A DNA stretch of 15,991 nucleotides from Bacilli bacterium (GTDB lineage Bacteria > Bacillota_I > Bacilli_A > RF39 > UBA660), in contig CAAHEL010000106.1 of the NCBI GenBank assembly GCA_900772445.1, positions 1 to 15,991 of the forward strand, read 5' to 3'. Shown one piece after another: positions 1 through 7,736 of the stretch; position 1 is the first letter of the stretch; each line of letters opens with the position of its first letter. The notes beneath the pieces were generated by a model. It saw only the letters and a program-made list of their open reading frames with translations, searched no databases and was not told where the DNA came from. The translations under genes were made by a program, and so were the position numbers.

Positions 1-4
1 AAAA

Positions 5-30
5 TAACTCTTATTTATTAAGAGTTTTTT
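5..30. terminator. Possible bidirectional terminator hairpin
   Basis: An 8-bp perfect stem (arms 6-13 and 19-26, small AT loop) is followed on the plus strand by a short T run (27-30) and on the minus strand by ATTTT. It lies beyond murF's own terminator, so it more likely ends a plus-strand gene that stops just left of the window, or acts in both directions. The short T run and truncated context keep confidence moderate. Confidence 0.55.
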
Positions 31-57
31 GTTGTCCAATATTCTTACATTTTATAT

Positions 58-90
58 AAAAAAAGTTATACAGTTTTTACTATATAACTT
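58..90 (-). terminator. Intrinsic terminator of the parC-murF unit
   Basis: On the minus strand, arms 83-90 and 63-70 form an 8-bp perfect stem with a 12-base loop, followed at once by TTTTT (62-58). The upstream arm overlaps the first two bases of the murF stop codon (89-91), so the terminator starts inside the gene end. Confidence 0.75.
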
Positions 91-1447
91 ATTTCATTAA
101 ATAATCTACTACTTTAGTTAAATTTATACTATGAGATGCCTTTAATAATATTACATCTCCTTTTTTTAATATTTGATTTAACAATTCATACGTTTCATCA
201 TATCTATCAAAATGATACATTTCTTTTTGATAATCATTTGATACCAATTCATCAACCAAATAGTTTATTTCCTTACCTACAGTTATTAAAATATCAATAT
301 CAGCATCAATAACCTCTTTAGCAATACTACGATGAATACTTTCAGAGAAATCTCCCAATTCTAATATATCACCTAAAACTAATATTTTTCTTTTTTCTTT
401 TCTTAGTTTTAGCATTTCTAATGATGCTTTTACAGAATCAAAACTAGCATTATATGTATCATCAATTATTACTACTTCTTTTTTATTTGTTTTTATTTCT
501 AACCTATTCTTTGTTAAATTAAATTCTTTTATTCCCTTAATTATTAAACTATCTTCAATATTTAATTCTTTTCCTACCACATAAGCAATAAGTGAATTAT
601 AAATAAACGGTGTTGTTGGAATATTTAAAGTTACCTTATTATCTCCAATTTCATAATTACAAATATCTTCATTTATTTCTATATTTCTAGCATTATAATC
701 ACTATTATTATCTATTCCAATAGTTATTATATTTTCATTTTTATTTTCTTCATAATAACTATGCAATAAATCATTATCATTATTAATTATTAATTTACCA
801 TTAGGTTTTAAACCTTCGATTATTTCTAGTTTTGCTTTTAAAATATTTTCTCTTGAACCAAGTATCCCTATATGTGCTGTACCTATATTAGTAATAACTG
901 CAATATCAGGTTTAGCAATATTAGTAAGTAAACTTATCTCTTTAAAATGATTCATTCCCATTTCTAATATCATTACCTCTTCATCAGTATATTTTAATAT
1001 TGTCAAAGGTAATCCTATTTCATTATTATTATTTCCTTGCGTTTTTAATGTTTTATACTTTCTACTCACTACACTAGCAACCATATCTTTAGTTGATGTC
1101 TTTCCAACACTACCAGTAATTGCTATTACTTTACCATTAAATTTTGATATCTTATATCTTGCTAAATCTTGTAAACATTTTACAGAGTCCTCGACTAAAA
1201 TAATAGTCCTGTCAGAATATTTATCCGGAATATCTATTTTTCTATCTAAAATACAAGTTTTTACCCCTTTTTCTAAAGCATCAATACAAAAATTATTTCC
1301 ATCAAAACTTTCCCCTTTAATTGCTACATAAGTATCATTTTCTTGAATTATTCTTGTATCTTGACAAAAATTAAGACATTCTTCATTTATATTACCTTGT
1401 AGTAATTTAGCATTACATACATCAATAATTTCCTTTATTTTTATCAT
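89..1447 (-). CDS. murF: UDP-N-acetylmuramoyl-tripeptide--D-alanyl-D-alanine ligase (MurF)
   Basis: MurF adds D-Ala-D-Ala to the UDP-MurNAc-tripeptide in the cytoplasm, the last soluble step of peptidoglycan precursor synthesis. The 452 residues match family length. The N-terminal substrate-binding domain covers about 1-105. The Mur ligase ATP loop ITGSVGKTSTK is at 110-120, and E162 in LEMGMNHFKEI, the ITNIGTAHI segment (185-193) and the AKLE lysine near 206 are typical central-domain positions. DDTYNASFDS (329-338) starts the C-terminal ligase domain. The ATG is preceded by a GGGAG ribosome site. It starts 21 bases after parC and has no visible promoter of its own, so it is probably co-transcribed with parC, an unusual partner (ddl or other mur genes are commoner neighbours). 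The unit ends at the hairpin 58-90. MurE is the main alternative, but the motifs and D-Ala-D-Ala-ligase-type C-terminus favour MurF. Confidence 0.96.
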   Translation of the reverse strand: MIKIKEIIDVCNAKLLQGNINEECLNFCQDTRIIQENDTYVAIKGESFDGNNFCIDALEKGVKTCILDRKIDIPDKYSDRTIILVEDSVKCLQDLARYKISKFNGKVIAITGSVGKTSTKDMVASVVSRKYKTLKTQGNNNNEIGLPLTILKYTDEEVMILEMGMNHFKEISLLTNIAKPDIAVITNIGTAHIGILGSRENILKAKLEIIEGLKPNGKLIINNDNDLLHSYYEENKNENIITIGIDNNSDYNARNIEINEDICNYEIGDNKVTLNIPTTPFIYNSLIAYVVGKELNIEDSLIIKGIKEFNLTKNRLEIKTNKKEVVIIDDTYNASFDSVKASLEMLKLRKEKRKILVLGDILELGDFSESIHRSIAKEVIDADIDILITVGKEINYLVDELVSNDYQKEMYHFDRYDETYELLNQILKKGDVILLKASHSINLTKVVDYLMK

Positions 1448-1468
1448 ATTCTCCCACTTTCTTAATGA

Positions 1469-3976
1469 TTATTTATTATTTTCAATATTATTTAACAAAT
1501 CATCAATAGTCATAATTCTATCATCTATTTCCTTTAAATTATTTGTTGATTTAGAAACACTTGGTTCACTACTATCTTCTTGTTCTTCAGTTAATGAATT
1601 CACTAATAAATGCGTATTTACTATCCTATCTTTAACTATATATGAACCATTACTATATCTATCCATTATTGATATCTCTGTTAATCTTAATTGCTTTGTT
1701 TCCTTTGTTGTTGTAATTATTATTTCTGTTTTAGAGTTTTCAATATAAACCTTAATTATCTTACTTGGATTACTCTTTATTTCTTTCATTAATAATAATC
1801 CGCGATTTGCTCTTGTTCCCTTATCAAAATCACTTAATTTTAATCTTTTAGCAGTTCCTTTATCAGTTAAAACTGTTATATATTCACAAGAAGTATTAAA
1901 TAATAATCCACTTACTACTTCATCATTTTTTAAATTAATTGATTTAACACCAGTTGCCTTAATTCCGACAATACTTACTTCATCAATATCAAACCATAAT
2001 CCATATCCATTTTTAGTTGCTACAAAGACATTTTTATAAGGAGAAGCAGTAACATCAATTACCTTATCATCTTCCTTTAATTTCATCATACTCATTGCTT
2101 TAGTATATCTTTGAACCTTAAATTCTTCTAATTTCGTTCTTTTTACCATTCCATTTTTAGAAAAACTTGTTATATATAAATCTTTAGTAAAATCCCTTAC
2201 TGGAATTGAAGCAATAATTTTATCATTAGAATCCATTCCAATAATATTACTTACGTGTTTTCCAAGTTCTTTCCATTTTGCTTCAGGAATTTCATAAACT
2301 GGAATCTGTAAATAATTACCATTATCAGTAAATACCAATAAAGTATCCAAAGTATTCATATTATAAAGTCCAATTACATAGTCATCTTCTTTTAATTGAG
2401 TTTCTCCATCATTTGCTGAATAACTTCTTAAACTAACTCTTTTTACATATCCTTCTTTAGTAATAACTACAATTACATCTTCCTTTGGTGTCATTACTAT
2501 TGTATCTAGTTTTATTTCTTCAATTTCATTTTCAATAGTAGTCTTTCTAGGTGAAGCATACTCTTTTTTTACTTTTCTTAATTCATCCTTAATAACACCA
2601 TCAAGTTTTTGTGGGTCATTTAATATTTCTTGTAATAGTTTCATTATTTTTTCTAAATTATCTTTTTCATTCATCAAGTCTTCAATATCTGTATTACTTA
2701 ATCTATATAATCTTAAATCTACAATTGCCGTTGCTTGTTCTACAGTAAAAGCAAACTTTATTACTAAATTTTCTATCGCATCTTGCCTATTTTTACTTAC
2801 TCTAATTGTTTTTATTACTTCATCTAATATCGAAATTGCTTTAATTAAGCCTTCAACAATATGATATCTTGCCTTTGCGTGTTCTAAATCAAAAGTAGTC
2901 CTCTTAAAAATCACTTCTCTCTGATGAGTAATATATGCATCTAATATAGGAATTATTCCTAATAATTTTGGTCTCCTTTTTTCTATAACAACCATATTAA
3001 AATTATAACTAACTTGTAAATCAGTATTTTTATACAAATAATTAAGTATATGTTCCGAATTAGCATCTTTTTTTAAATCAATAGCAATTTGTAAACCTTC
3101 CTTATCAGATTCATCTCTTACTTCAATAATACCATCTATTTTTTTATCTATTCTTATTTCATCTATCTTTTTTACCAAAATATTCTTATTTACTTCATAA
3201 GGTATTTCAGAAATTATAATCTTATTCTTTTCTACCTTTATCTTACTTCTTATAATTATTTTTCCACGACCTGTTTCATATGCTGATTTTATACCATCTA
3301 ATCCACAAGCAATTCCTCCAGTTGGAAAATCAGGTCCCTTAATATAATTCATAATTGTTTCTAATCTACAATTAGGGTTATCTATTCTAAAAACTATTGC
3401 ATCAATTACTTCTCCTAAATTATGTGGTGGGATATTTGTTGCATATCCAGCGGATATTCCTGTTGTACCATTTACCAAAAGATTAGGAATTTTACTTGGT
3501 AAAACTGTTGGTTCTAGTAATGTATCATCATAGTTTGGTGCCATAATTACAGTATCTTTATCGATATCTTTCAACATTTCATTTGCTATTTTAGAAAGCC
3601 TTGCTTCAGTATAACGAGATGCTGCAGCAGGGTCTCCATCAATAGAACCATTATTACCTTGCATATCAATTAATGGTTCTTTCATTTTCCAGTTTTGACT
3701 TAATCTTACAATTGCATCATATATCGAAGAATCTCCGTGAGGATGATATTTACCCATAACATCCCCAACTGCTCTTGCTGACTTCTTATAAGGTTTGTCA
3801 TAAGTATTTTTTTCTTTATACATTGAAAATAATATTCTTCGTTGAACTGGTTTTAATCCATCTCTTACATCTGGTATTGCTCTATCTTGAATTATATATT
3901 TTGAATATTTACCAAATCTTTCTCCCATTATCTCTTCAAGGGAATAATCGTATATTTTACTTATAATGTTCTCCAT
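1469..3976 (-). CDS. parC: DNA topoisomerase IV subunit A (ParC)
   Basis: ParC is the DNA-cleaving subunit of topoisomerase IV, which with ParE separates linked daughter chromosomes. The winged-helix region carries RAIPDVRDGLKPVQRRILF, and KPVQRR favours ParC over the KPVHRR usual in GyrA. The catalytic tyrosine is Y122 in AAASRYTEARL. The quinolone-determining region reads YHPHGDSSIYDA (77-88), with wild-type Ser83 and an acidic Asp87, so no classical resistance change is visible. The breakage-reunion core is followed by a coiled-coil tower near 360-470 and a C-terminal beta-pinwheel from about 490 with repeated GYVKRVSL, GMVKRTKL and GTAKRLKL blades. No GyrA box (QRRGGKG) is present, again favouring ParC. 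The 835 residues are slightly long. parE, the usual upstream partner, is not adjacent. A GGTGG ribosome site precedes the ATG. Confidence 0.96.
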   Translation of the reverse strand: MENIISKIYDYSLEEIMGERFGKYSKYIIQDRAIPDVRDGLKPVQRRILFSMYKEKNTYDKPYKKSARAVGDVMGKYHPHGDSSIYDAIVRLSQNWKMKEPLIDMQGNNGSIDGDPAAASRYTEARLSKIANEMLKDIDKDTVIMAPNYDDTLLEPTVLPSKIPNLLVNGTTGISAGYATNIPPHNLGEVIDAIVFRIDNPNCRLETIMNYIKGPDFPTGGIACGLDGIKSAYETGRGKIIIRSKIKVEKNKIIISEIPYEVNKNILVKKIDEIRIDKKIDGIIEVRDESDKEGLQIAIDLKKDANSEHILNYLYKNTDLQVSYNFNMVVIEKRRPKLLGIIPILDAYITHQREVIFKRTTFDLEHAKARYHIVEGLIKAISILDEVIKTIRVSKNRQDAIENLVIKFAFTVEQATAIVDLRLYRLSNTDIEDLMNEKDNLEKIMKLLQEILNDPQKLDGVIKDELRKVKKEYASPRKTTIENEIEEIKLDTIVMTPKEDVIVVITKEGYVKRVSLRSYSANDGETQLKEDDYVIGLYNMNTLDTLLVFTDNGNYLQIPVYEIPEAKWKELGKHVSNIIGMDSNDKIIASIPVRDFTKDLYITSFSKNGMVKRTKLEEFKVQRYTKAMSMMKLKEDDKVIDVTASPYKNVFVATKNGYGLWFDIDEVSIVGIKATGVKSINLKNDEVVSGLLFNTSCEYITVLTDKGTAKRLKLSDFDKGTRANRGLLLMKEIKSNPSKIIKVYIENSKTEIIITTTKETKQLRLTEISIMDRYSNGSYIVKDRIVNTHLLVNSLTEEQEDSSEPSVSKSTNNLKEIDDRIMTIDDLLNNIENNK

Positions 3977-3991
3977 ATTACCACCATAAAA

Positions 3992-4020
3992 ATTATAGCA
4001 TATTTTATTTTTTTTAACAA
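3992..4020 (-). promoter_or_regulatory. Predicted promoter of parC-murF
   Basis: On the minus strand, -35 TTGTTA (4020-4015), a 17-base spacer and a perfect -10 TATAAT (3997-3992). The inferred transcription start is near 3985, giving a leader of only about 9 bases before the parC ATG, mostly the GGTGG ribosome site. Confidence 0.6.
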
Positions 4021-4040
4021 CCTTACTTTACACTAATACA

Positions 4041-4066
4041 AAGAAAAAAAGGACTTTTTGTCCTTT
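4041..4066 (-). terminator. Terminator after the surface protein gene
   Basis: On the minus strand, AAAGGAC (4054-4048 complementary arm) and GTCCTTT form a 7-bp stem around a 5-base loop (4055-4059), followed by TTTTCTT (4047-4041). It lies 11 bases past the stop codon and separates this gene from the parC promoter about 20 bases further on. Confidence 0.85.
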
Positions 4067-4077
4067 ATTTACAATAA

Positions 4078-5346
4078 TTAATTAGTTTCTAATGCACTAT
4101 TTTTAATAAAAGTATAAATACCATATGCTAGTGCTGCACCACCAATTATCCAAACAATAAATATCCAACTTGAACCAGTTTGTGGTGTATATACTAAACA
4201 TACTTCAACATTTTTATCAGGCATAGTAAATGTTAAATTACTACCATTTACTGAAGGCGCACTTGTTATTTGAGTTGAATAACTACCAACACCTGTAAAT
4301 TTTTGACCGCTTATTGTAGGAACACTAGCTGTTATCTTTTCACCTTTCTTATGTCCAGTTGTAGTAGTAGATTCCCTAAGTAAACTAGTACAATCCTCAT
4401 CTGAACCATAGTTAATTGTCACAGTATGTGTATCTTCAACATAGTAACATTTTAATTCAACATCTTTACCATTTAATGTTCCATTATGTGATATAGGATA
4501 ATTTGTTGTATCATCAGTATATAACTTATATCCATCTGCTATATCACTAGGACAAGTATATTCATATTTTTCACCATCAGTTGCTTCTTTTAAAGTTTTT
4601 GTACTAGAAAGTTTCTTGTTAGTGTTTTTATCAATATAATCTACTGTTATTTTATACTTAGCATCTTCACATATTTGATATTCTACATAATATATTGCTG
4701 GAGCATAAAATATTGTCTTTCCTTCATCTCTAGCAGCAATTGTTTGTAATTTTGGTTTATCAGTTACTGAAGAATAAGTTCTTTTAATTTCAAATTGAGT
4801 CTTAGTTACACCTTCTTCAATTACTGATTTAGCAGTTATATAATTAACTGTTGGAAAAATAGTTTGTGCTTTAAAATCAGCAAATGTGCTTGGTAAATTA
4901 TTTCTTGTTGGTTTTTCCTCATTATCTTCATTTATCCAATTACGATTATATGAACCATAATAATTATTTCCTTCTTGATAAACACCATCAGTTCCTTTAG
5001 TGCTTGCTAAATTTTCATATTTATAATAAGAACTTAATGACATACTTACTTTAGATACATCTGTTGATGTAGCATTAATTGTCATCTTTCCTTCAGATAT
5101 AATATTAGCACCTTCTGGAATTGGTATTGGATATGCCTTTCCAGTTGTTACGTGTACGTATTCATCACCAGTAAGACGATTATCCAAAAAATATTGTGCT
5201 TCATATCCTGCTAAGAAAAAGTAATGATTTACATAAGTTTCACAATTTTGTGATGTTTCATCAGCTTTTACTTTTCCATTAATGTTAAATAAAATTAAAA
5301 TCATACTAAATATAGATAATGAGATTAAAGTAATTTTCTTTTTCAT
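4078..5346 (-). CDS. Secreted surface protein with MucBP-like repeats and possible TPQTG sorting signal
   Basis: No named family was recognised for the whole protein. It begins with a lysine-rich, hydrophobic signal peptide and a likely signal peptidase I site VKA|DE after residue 28. Residues 29-225 are an unassigned extracellular region rich in Ser, Thr, Tyr and Asn. Residues about 232-303 resemble a MucBP-type repeat (ITVDYIDKNTNKKLSSTK start, YKLY and CYYVED end). Residues 306-387 resemble the bacterial beta-repeat ending in FTMPDKNVEVCLVY. The C-terminus has TPQTG (387-391), a hydrophobic span 393-414 and a short tail with a single lysine. This resembles a sortase substrate, but the tail is weakly charged and no sortase is nearby, so plain membrane anchoring is possible. 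Six cysteines (35, 226, 265, 300, 319, 383) are unusual for a Firmicute exoprotein. A surface adhesin role is inferred. A single-gene unit with its own promoter and terminator; AAAGGATG precedes the ATG. Confidence 0.85.
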   Translation of the reverse strand: MKKKITLISLSIFSMILILFNINGKVKADETSQNCETYVNHYFFLAGYEAQYFLDNRLTGDEYVHVTTGKAYPIPIPEGANIISEGKMTINATSTDVSKVSMSLSSYYKYENLASTKGTDGVYQEGNNYYGSYNRNWINEDNEEKPTRNNLPSTFADFKAQTIFPTVNYITAKSVIEEGVTKTQFEIKRTYSSVTDKPKLQTIAARDEGKTIFYAPAIYYVEYQICEDAKYKITVDYIDKNTNKKLSSTKTLKEATDGEKYEYTCPSDIADGYKLYTDDTTNYPISHNGTLNGKDVELKCYYVEDTHTVTINYGSDEDCTSLLRESTTTTGHKKGEKITASVPTISGQKFTGVGSYSTQITSAPSVNGSNLTFTMPDKNVEVCLVYTPQTGSSWIFIVWIIGGAALAYGIYTFIKNSALETN

Positions 5347-5385
5347 AATTACATCCTTTCTTATAGTCCTCTATCCTATGTTATA

Positions 5386-5414
5386 AGGATATCATACTTT
5401 AATTAAAAATTCAA
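5386..5414 (-). promoter_or_regulatory. Predicted extended -10 promoter of the surface protein gene
   Basis: On the minus strand, -35 TTGAAT (5414-5409), a 17-base spacer and TGA-TATCCT, an extended -10 (hexamer 5391-5386). The -10 hexamer is also one arm of a 6-bp inverted repeat (5372-5377 and 5386-5391), which could be an operator, though the repeat is short. Confidence 0.55.
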
Positions 5415-5437
5415 TATAATTTTTTAATTTTTATAAG

Positions 5438-5464
5438 AAAAAAAATGTATTAATAAAATACATT
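5438..5464 (-). terminator. Terminator of the ecf-truA operon, embedded in the truA end
   Basis: On the minus strand, an 8-bp perfect stem (arms 5464-5457 and 5451-5444, 5-base loop) is followed by TTTTTT (5443-5438). The truA stop codon (5450-5452) sits at the loop/stem border, so about the last four sense codons form the ascending arm and loop. Confidence 0.8.
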
Positions 5465-6190
5465 CTTTAAATATAAACCCTCAGGATCAGCAGTTTTACC
5501 TGCCTTTGTTCTATCTTCTTGTTCCAAAATACTGATTATATCTTCACTTTTTCTCTTACCTTCCCCTATTTCTATTAAAGTTCCTACAATATTTCTTACC
5601 ATATATCTTAAAAAACCAGTTCCAATAAAAACAAGAGTTATTTTTTGTAAATCCTTTGAATCCCTTAAAATATTCGTTTGAGATAACGTCCTAACATAAT
5701 CATTTTTCTCCTCATCAGTTTTAGTAAATGATTTAAAATTATGTGTACCCTCCAAATACTTCATTGCCCTTTCCATTTCAAAAATATCTAGTTTCTTATT
5801 ATATTGATAAACATAATTTCTTTCCAAAGGATTATATTCCCCCATATTAATTTGATAAATATATTCCTTCCCTATAGCATTAAACCTAGCGTGAAAATCA
5901 TCACTTACCTTTTCAACCTTTTTAATATAAATATCTTCAGGTAAAAGACTATTCATTCCCTTTTGCAACTTTTCTTCAGTTATTTTTACCTCAATATCAA
6001 AATGTGCTTTCTGATTTAAAGCGTGAACCTTCGCATCAGTTCTACCTGAAGCGTGAACCTCAACCTTCTTATTATCATTTAACTGTTTTAATACCTTTTC
6101 TAATTCCTGTTGAACTGTCCTTTCCCTAGGTTGTTTCTGATAACCACTAAAATTAGTCCCATCATAAGAAAACGTTATTAAATACCTCAT
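5450..6190 (-). CDS. truA: tRNA pseudouridine(38-40) synthase TruA
   Basis: TruA isomerises uridines 38, 39 and 40 in the anticodon arm of many tRNAs, in the cytoplasm. The 246 residues match the bacterial family. The catalytic aspartate is D52 in the motif GRTDAKVHA. Other family signatures are YDGTNFSGYQKQP (9-21) at the N-terminus, the FHARFNAIGKEY block (103-114), GTHNFKSFTK and GTGFLRYMVRNIVGTLIEIG near the C-terminus. It is the last gene of ecfA1-ecfA2-ecfT-truA, an order conserved in many Firmicutes near the ribosomal protein cluster. Its ATG directly abuts the ecfT stop (TAAATG), and its GGAGG ribosome site lies within the last two sense codons before the final Phe of ecfT, so translational coupling is likely. 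The gene end is part of the operon terminator. Confidence 0.97.
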   Translation of the reverse strand: MRYLITFSYDGTNFSGYQKQPRERTVQQELEKVLKQLNDNKKVEVHASGRTDAKVHALNQKAHFDIEVKITEEKLQKGMNSLLPEDIYIKKVEKVSDDFHARFNAIGKEYIYQINMGEYNPLERNYVYQYNKKLDIFEMERAMKYLEGTHNFKSFTKTDEEKNDYVRTLSQTNILRDSKDLQKITLVFIGTGFLRYMVRNIVGTLIEIGEGKRKSEDIISILEQEDRTKAGKTADPEGLYLKNVFY

Positions 6191-6931
6191 TTAAAACCTC
6201 CATACTACTACTAATATCAAAACATTTAATATTAGCATTAAACTATCTCTTTTAGTCCAATTATTTAACCTATAATTAGTCCTTGATAATCCATAATTAT
6301 ATAATCTTACTTCCATTATATCAGATAACTCATCTGCCTTTTTTAATGACAAATAAATCATTGGAATAAATATATTAGATAAAGATATTATTTTTGATTT
6401 AATATCTTGATTAAAATCTATTCCCCTTAATGACTGTGCTTTAATTATTCTTTCTGCCTGCATTGTTATCGTTGGTATAAACCTTAATGCCAGTGTTATC
6501 GTTAATGCTATTTCATTTATTGGTAATATCTTATTAAATACCCTAAACGTTCTTTCAATTCCATAAGTTATTTCCATCGGTGGAGTAGTAAAAGTTAATA
6601 TTCCACTTAATAAAACAAAATATACTATTTTTAATACCATATAAATCGTATAAACTATATTTACCCTAAATATTAAATTTATTACTATTATAAATATTAT
6701 AAATAACCTCATTGTATAAATATTTCTTAAATAAACACCCATATTTATTTTACTAAATAACATAATACAAATCAAATAAATAGCAAATAATATAAAATGA
6801 TAATACCTAGTTAATAATAAAACTATTATAATATTTATAATCAAACTTATTACCTTATACGTTGGATTTAACTTATGAATTAGTGAATTTCCCAAATAAT
6901 AATTTCCTATACTATACTTATTTATATTCAT
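6191..6931 (-). CDS. ecfT: ECF transporter transmembrane subunit EcfT
   Basis: EcfT is the membrane scaffold of energy-coupling factor transporters. It links the two ATPases to exchangeable vitamin or metal-binding S components. The 246 residues contain several hydrophobic spans (about 27-41, 44-60, 72-90, 93-114, 138-158, 230-246). The cytoplasmic coupling region has two divergent Ala-Arg-Gly-type motifs. The first is AQSLRGID (165-172). The second is MEVRLYNYG (206-214), where most relatives have an MEARGY-like sequence. Upstream it overlaps ecfA2 by 14 bases, and downstream its stop touches the truA start, so all four genes are one operon. No S component is encoded in the window, consistent with a shared group II ECF module serving unlinked S proteins. 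The ATG start agrees with the overlap. Confidence 0.95.
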   Translation of the reverse strand: MNINKYSIGNYYLGNSLIHKLNPTYKVISLIINIIIVLLLTRYYHFILFAIYLICIMLFSKINMGVYLRNIYTMRLFIIFIIVINLIFRVNIVYTIYMVLKIVYFVLLSGILTFTTPPMEITYGIERTFRVFNKILPINEIALTITLALRFIPTITMQAERIIKAQSLRGIDFNQDIKSKIISLSNIFIPMIYLSLKKADELSDIMEVRLYNYGLSRTNYRLNNWTKRDSLMLILNVLILVVVWRF

Positions 6932-7736
6932 TAGCTATCTCCCTAATAAGAATATCCATATCTAAAGTATGAGTTAATTTTATATTCTTATTCTTCTCTA
7001 CAAAAGTAATAAACTCTAATATTTTAGGTATCTCTAATCCACTCTTCTTAATCTTATCTATATTATCTATAAATTCTTCCTTAAAAATATCTAACTTTAT
7101 CTTACCATTTTTTATTAACAATATCTTATCTGATACCTGTTCCAAAAAATAATTATCATTAGTTAATATAATAATTGTTTTATGATATCTTTCCCTTAAC
7201 TTAATTAACAAACTTACCAAATCATTAACACTCTTATCATCTAAATAAACAGTAGGTTCATCTAGTATTAATACTTTAGGATTTAACGATAAAGCAATAG
7301 CAATAGATAACTTTTCCTTTTCTCCACCACTTAAAGAAAAAGGACTACGAGTTAAATATTCCAAAGGTAACCCAACCAATTTCAAAGCATCAATTACCCT
7401 CTTATCTAATTTATCTAATCTATATTTATATTTCTTTAAACTAAACTCCAATTCTTCCTTAACAGAATTAGTAAAAAATTGTTCCTCGGGATTTTGAAAA
7501 ACATAACCAATATCCCTTCTTATATTCTTAAAATCTTTAGTATTTTTATCTATAACATTATTCCCAATAGTTATCGTTCCTTCACTAGGATTTATAAGTC
7601 CAGTAATAAGATAACTAATTAAAGTTTTACCTGAACCAGACTCACCAATTATCGTAGTAATTTTATTATCACAGAAAGTATATGTCATATTCTTTATCTT
7701 ATCTAAATAACTCACATTATCAAATCTTATTTCCAT
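6918..7736 (-). CDS. ecfA2: ECF transporter ATPase EcfA2, with H-loop histidine replaced by Asn
   Basis: One of two ABC ATPases that power the ECF vitamin/cofactor importer at the inner face of the membrane. Visible motifs: Walker A GESGSGKT (31-38), Q-loop Q81 in FQNPEEQ, intact signature LSGGE (135-139), Walker B VLILDEPT (155-162) and D-loop YLDD. The switch position, expected as His in a TH(D) context, is N193 in ILTNDNYF; the codon is a clear AAT. In ABC ATPases this His contacts the ATP gamma-phosphate, so the site built on this subunit's Walker A may be weak. The 272 residues match the family. It overlaps ecfA1 by 10 bases and ecfT by 14. Assignment as EcfA2 rests on second position in the ecfA1-ecfA2-ecfT order and sequence style. 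Confidence 0.94.
   Translation of the reverse strand: MEIRFDNVSYLDKIKNMTYTFCDNKITTIIGESGSGKTLISYLITGLINPSEGTITIGNNVIDKNTKDFKNIRRDIGYVFQNPEEQFFTNSVKEELEFSLKKYKYRLDKLDKRVIDALKLVGLPLEYLTRSPFSLSGGEKEKLSIAIALSLNPKVLILDEPTVYLDDKSVNDLVSLLIKLRERYHKTIIILTNDNYFLEQVSDKILLIKNGKIKLDIFKEEFIDNIDKIKKSGLEIPKILEFITFVEKNKNIKLTHTLDMDILIREIANEYK

Noticed and set aside
3775..3966. 63-codon plus-strand frame
   Set aside because: Lies entirely inside parC on the opposite strand, with low-complexity Leu/Phe/Ile composition and no ribosome site or family resemblance.
6020..6062. Repeated GCGTGAACCT within truA
   Set aside because: Both copies encode the Val-His-Ala segments around the TruA catalytic motif; coincidence of protein sequence, not a DNA repeat element.
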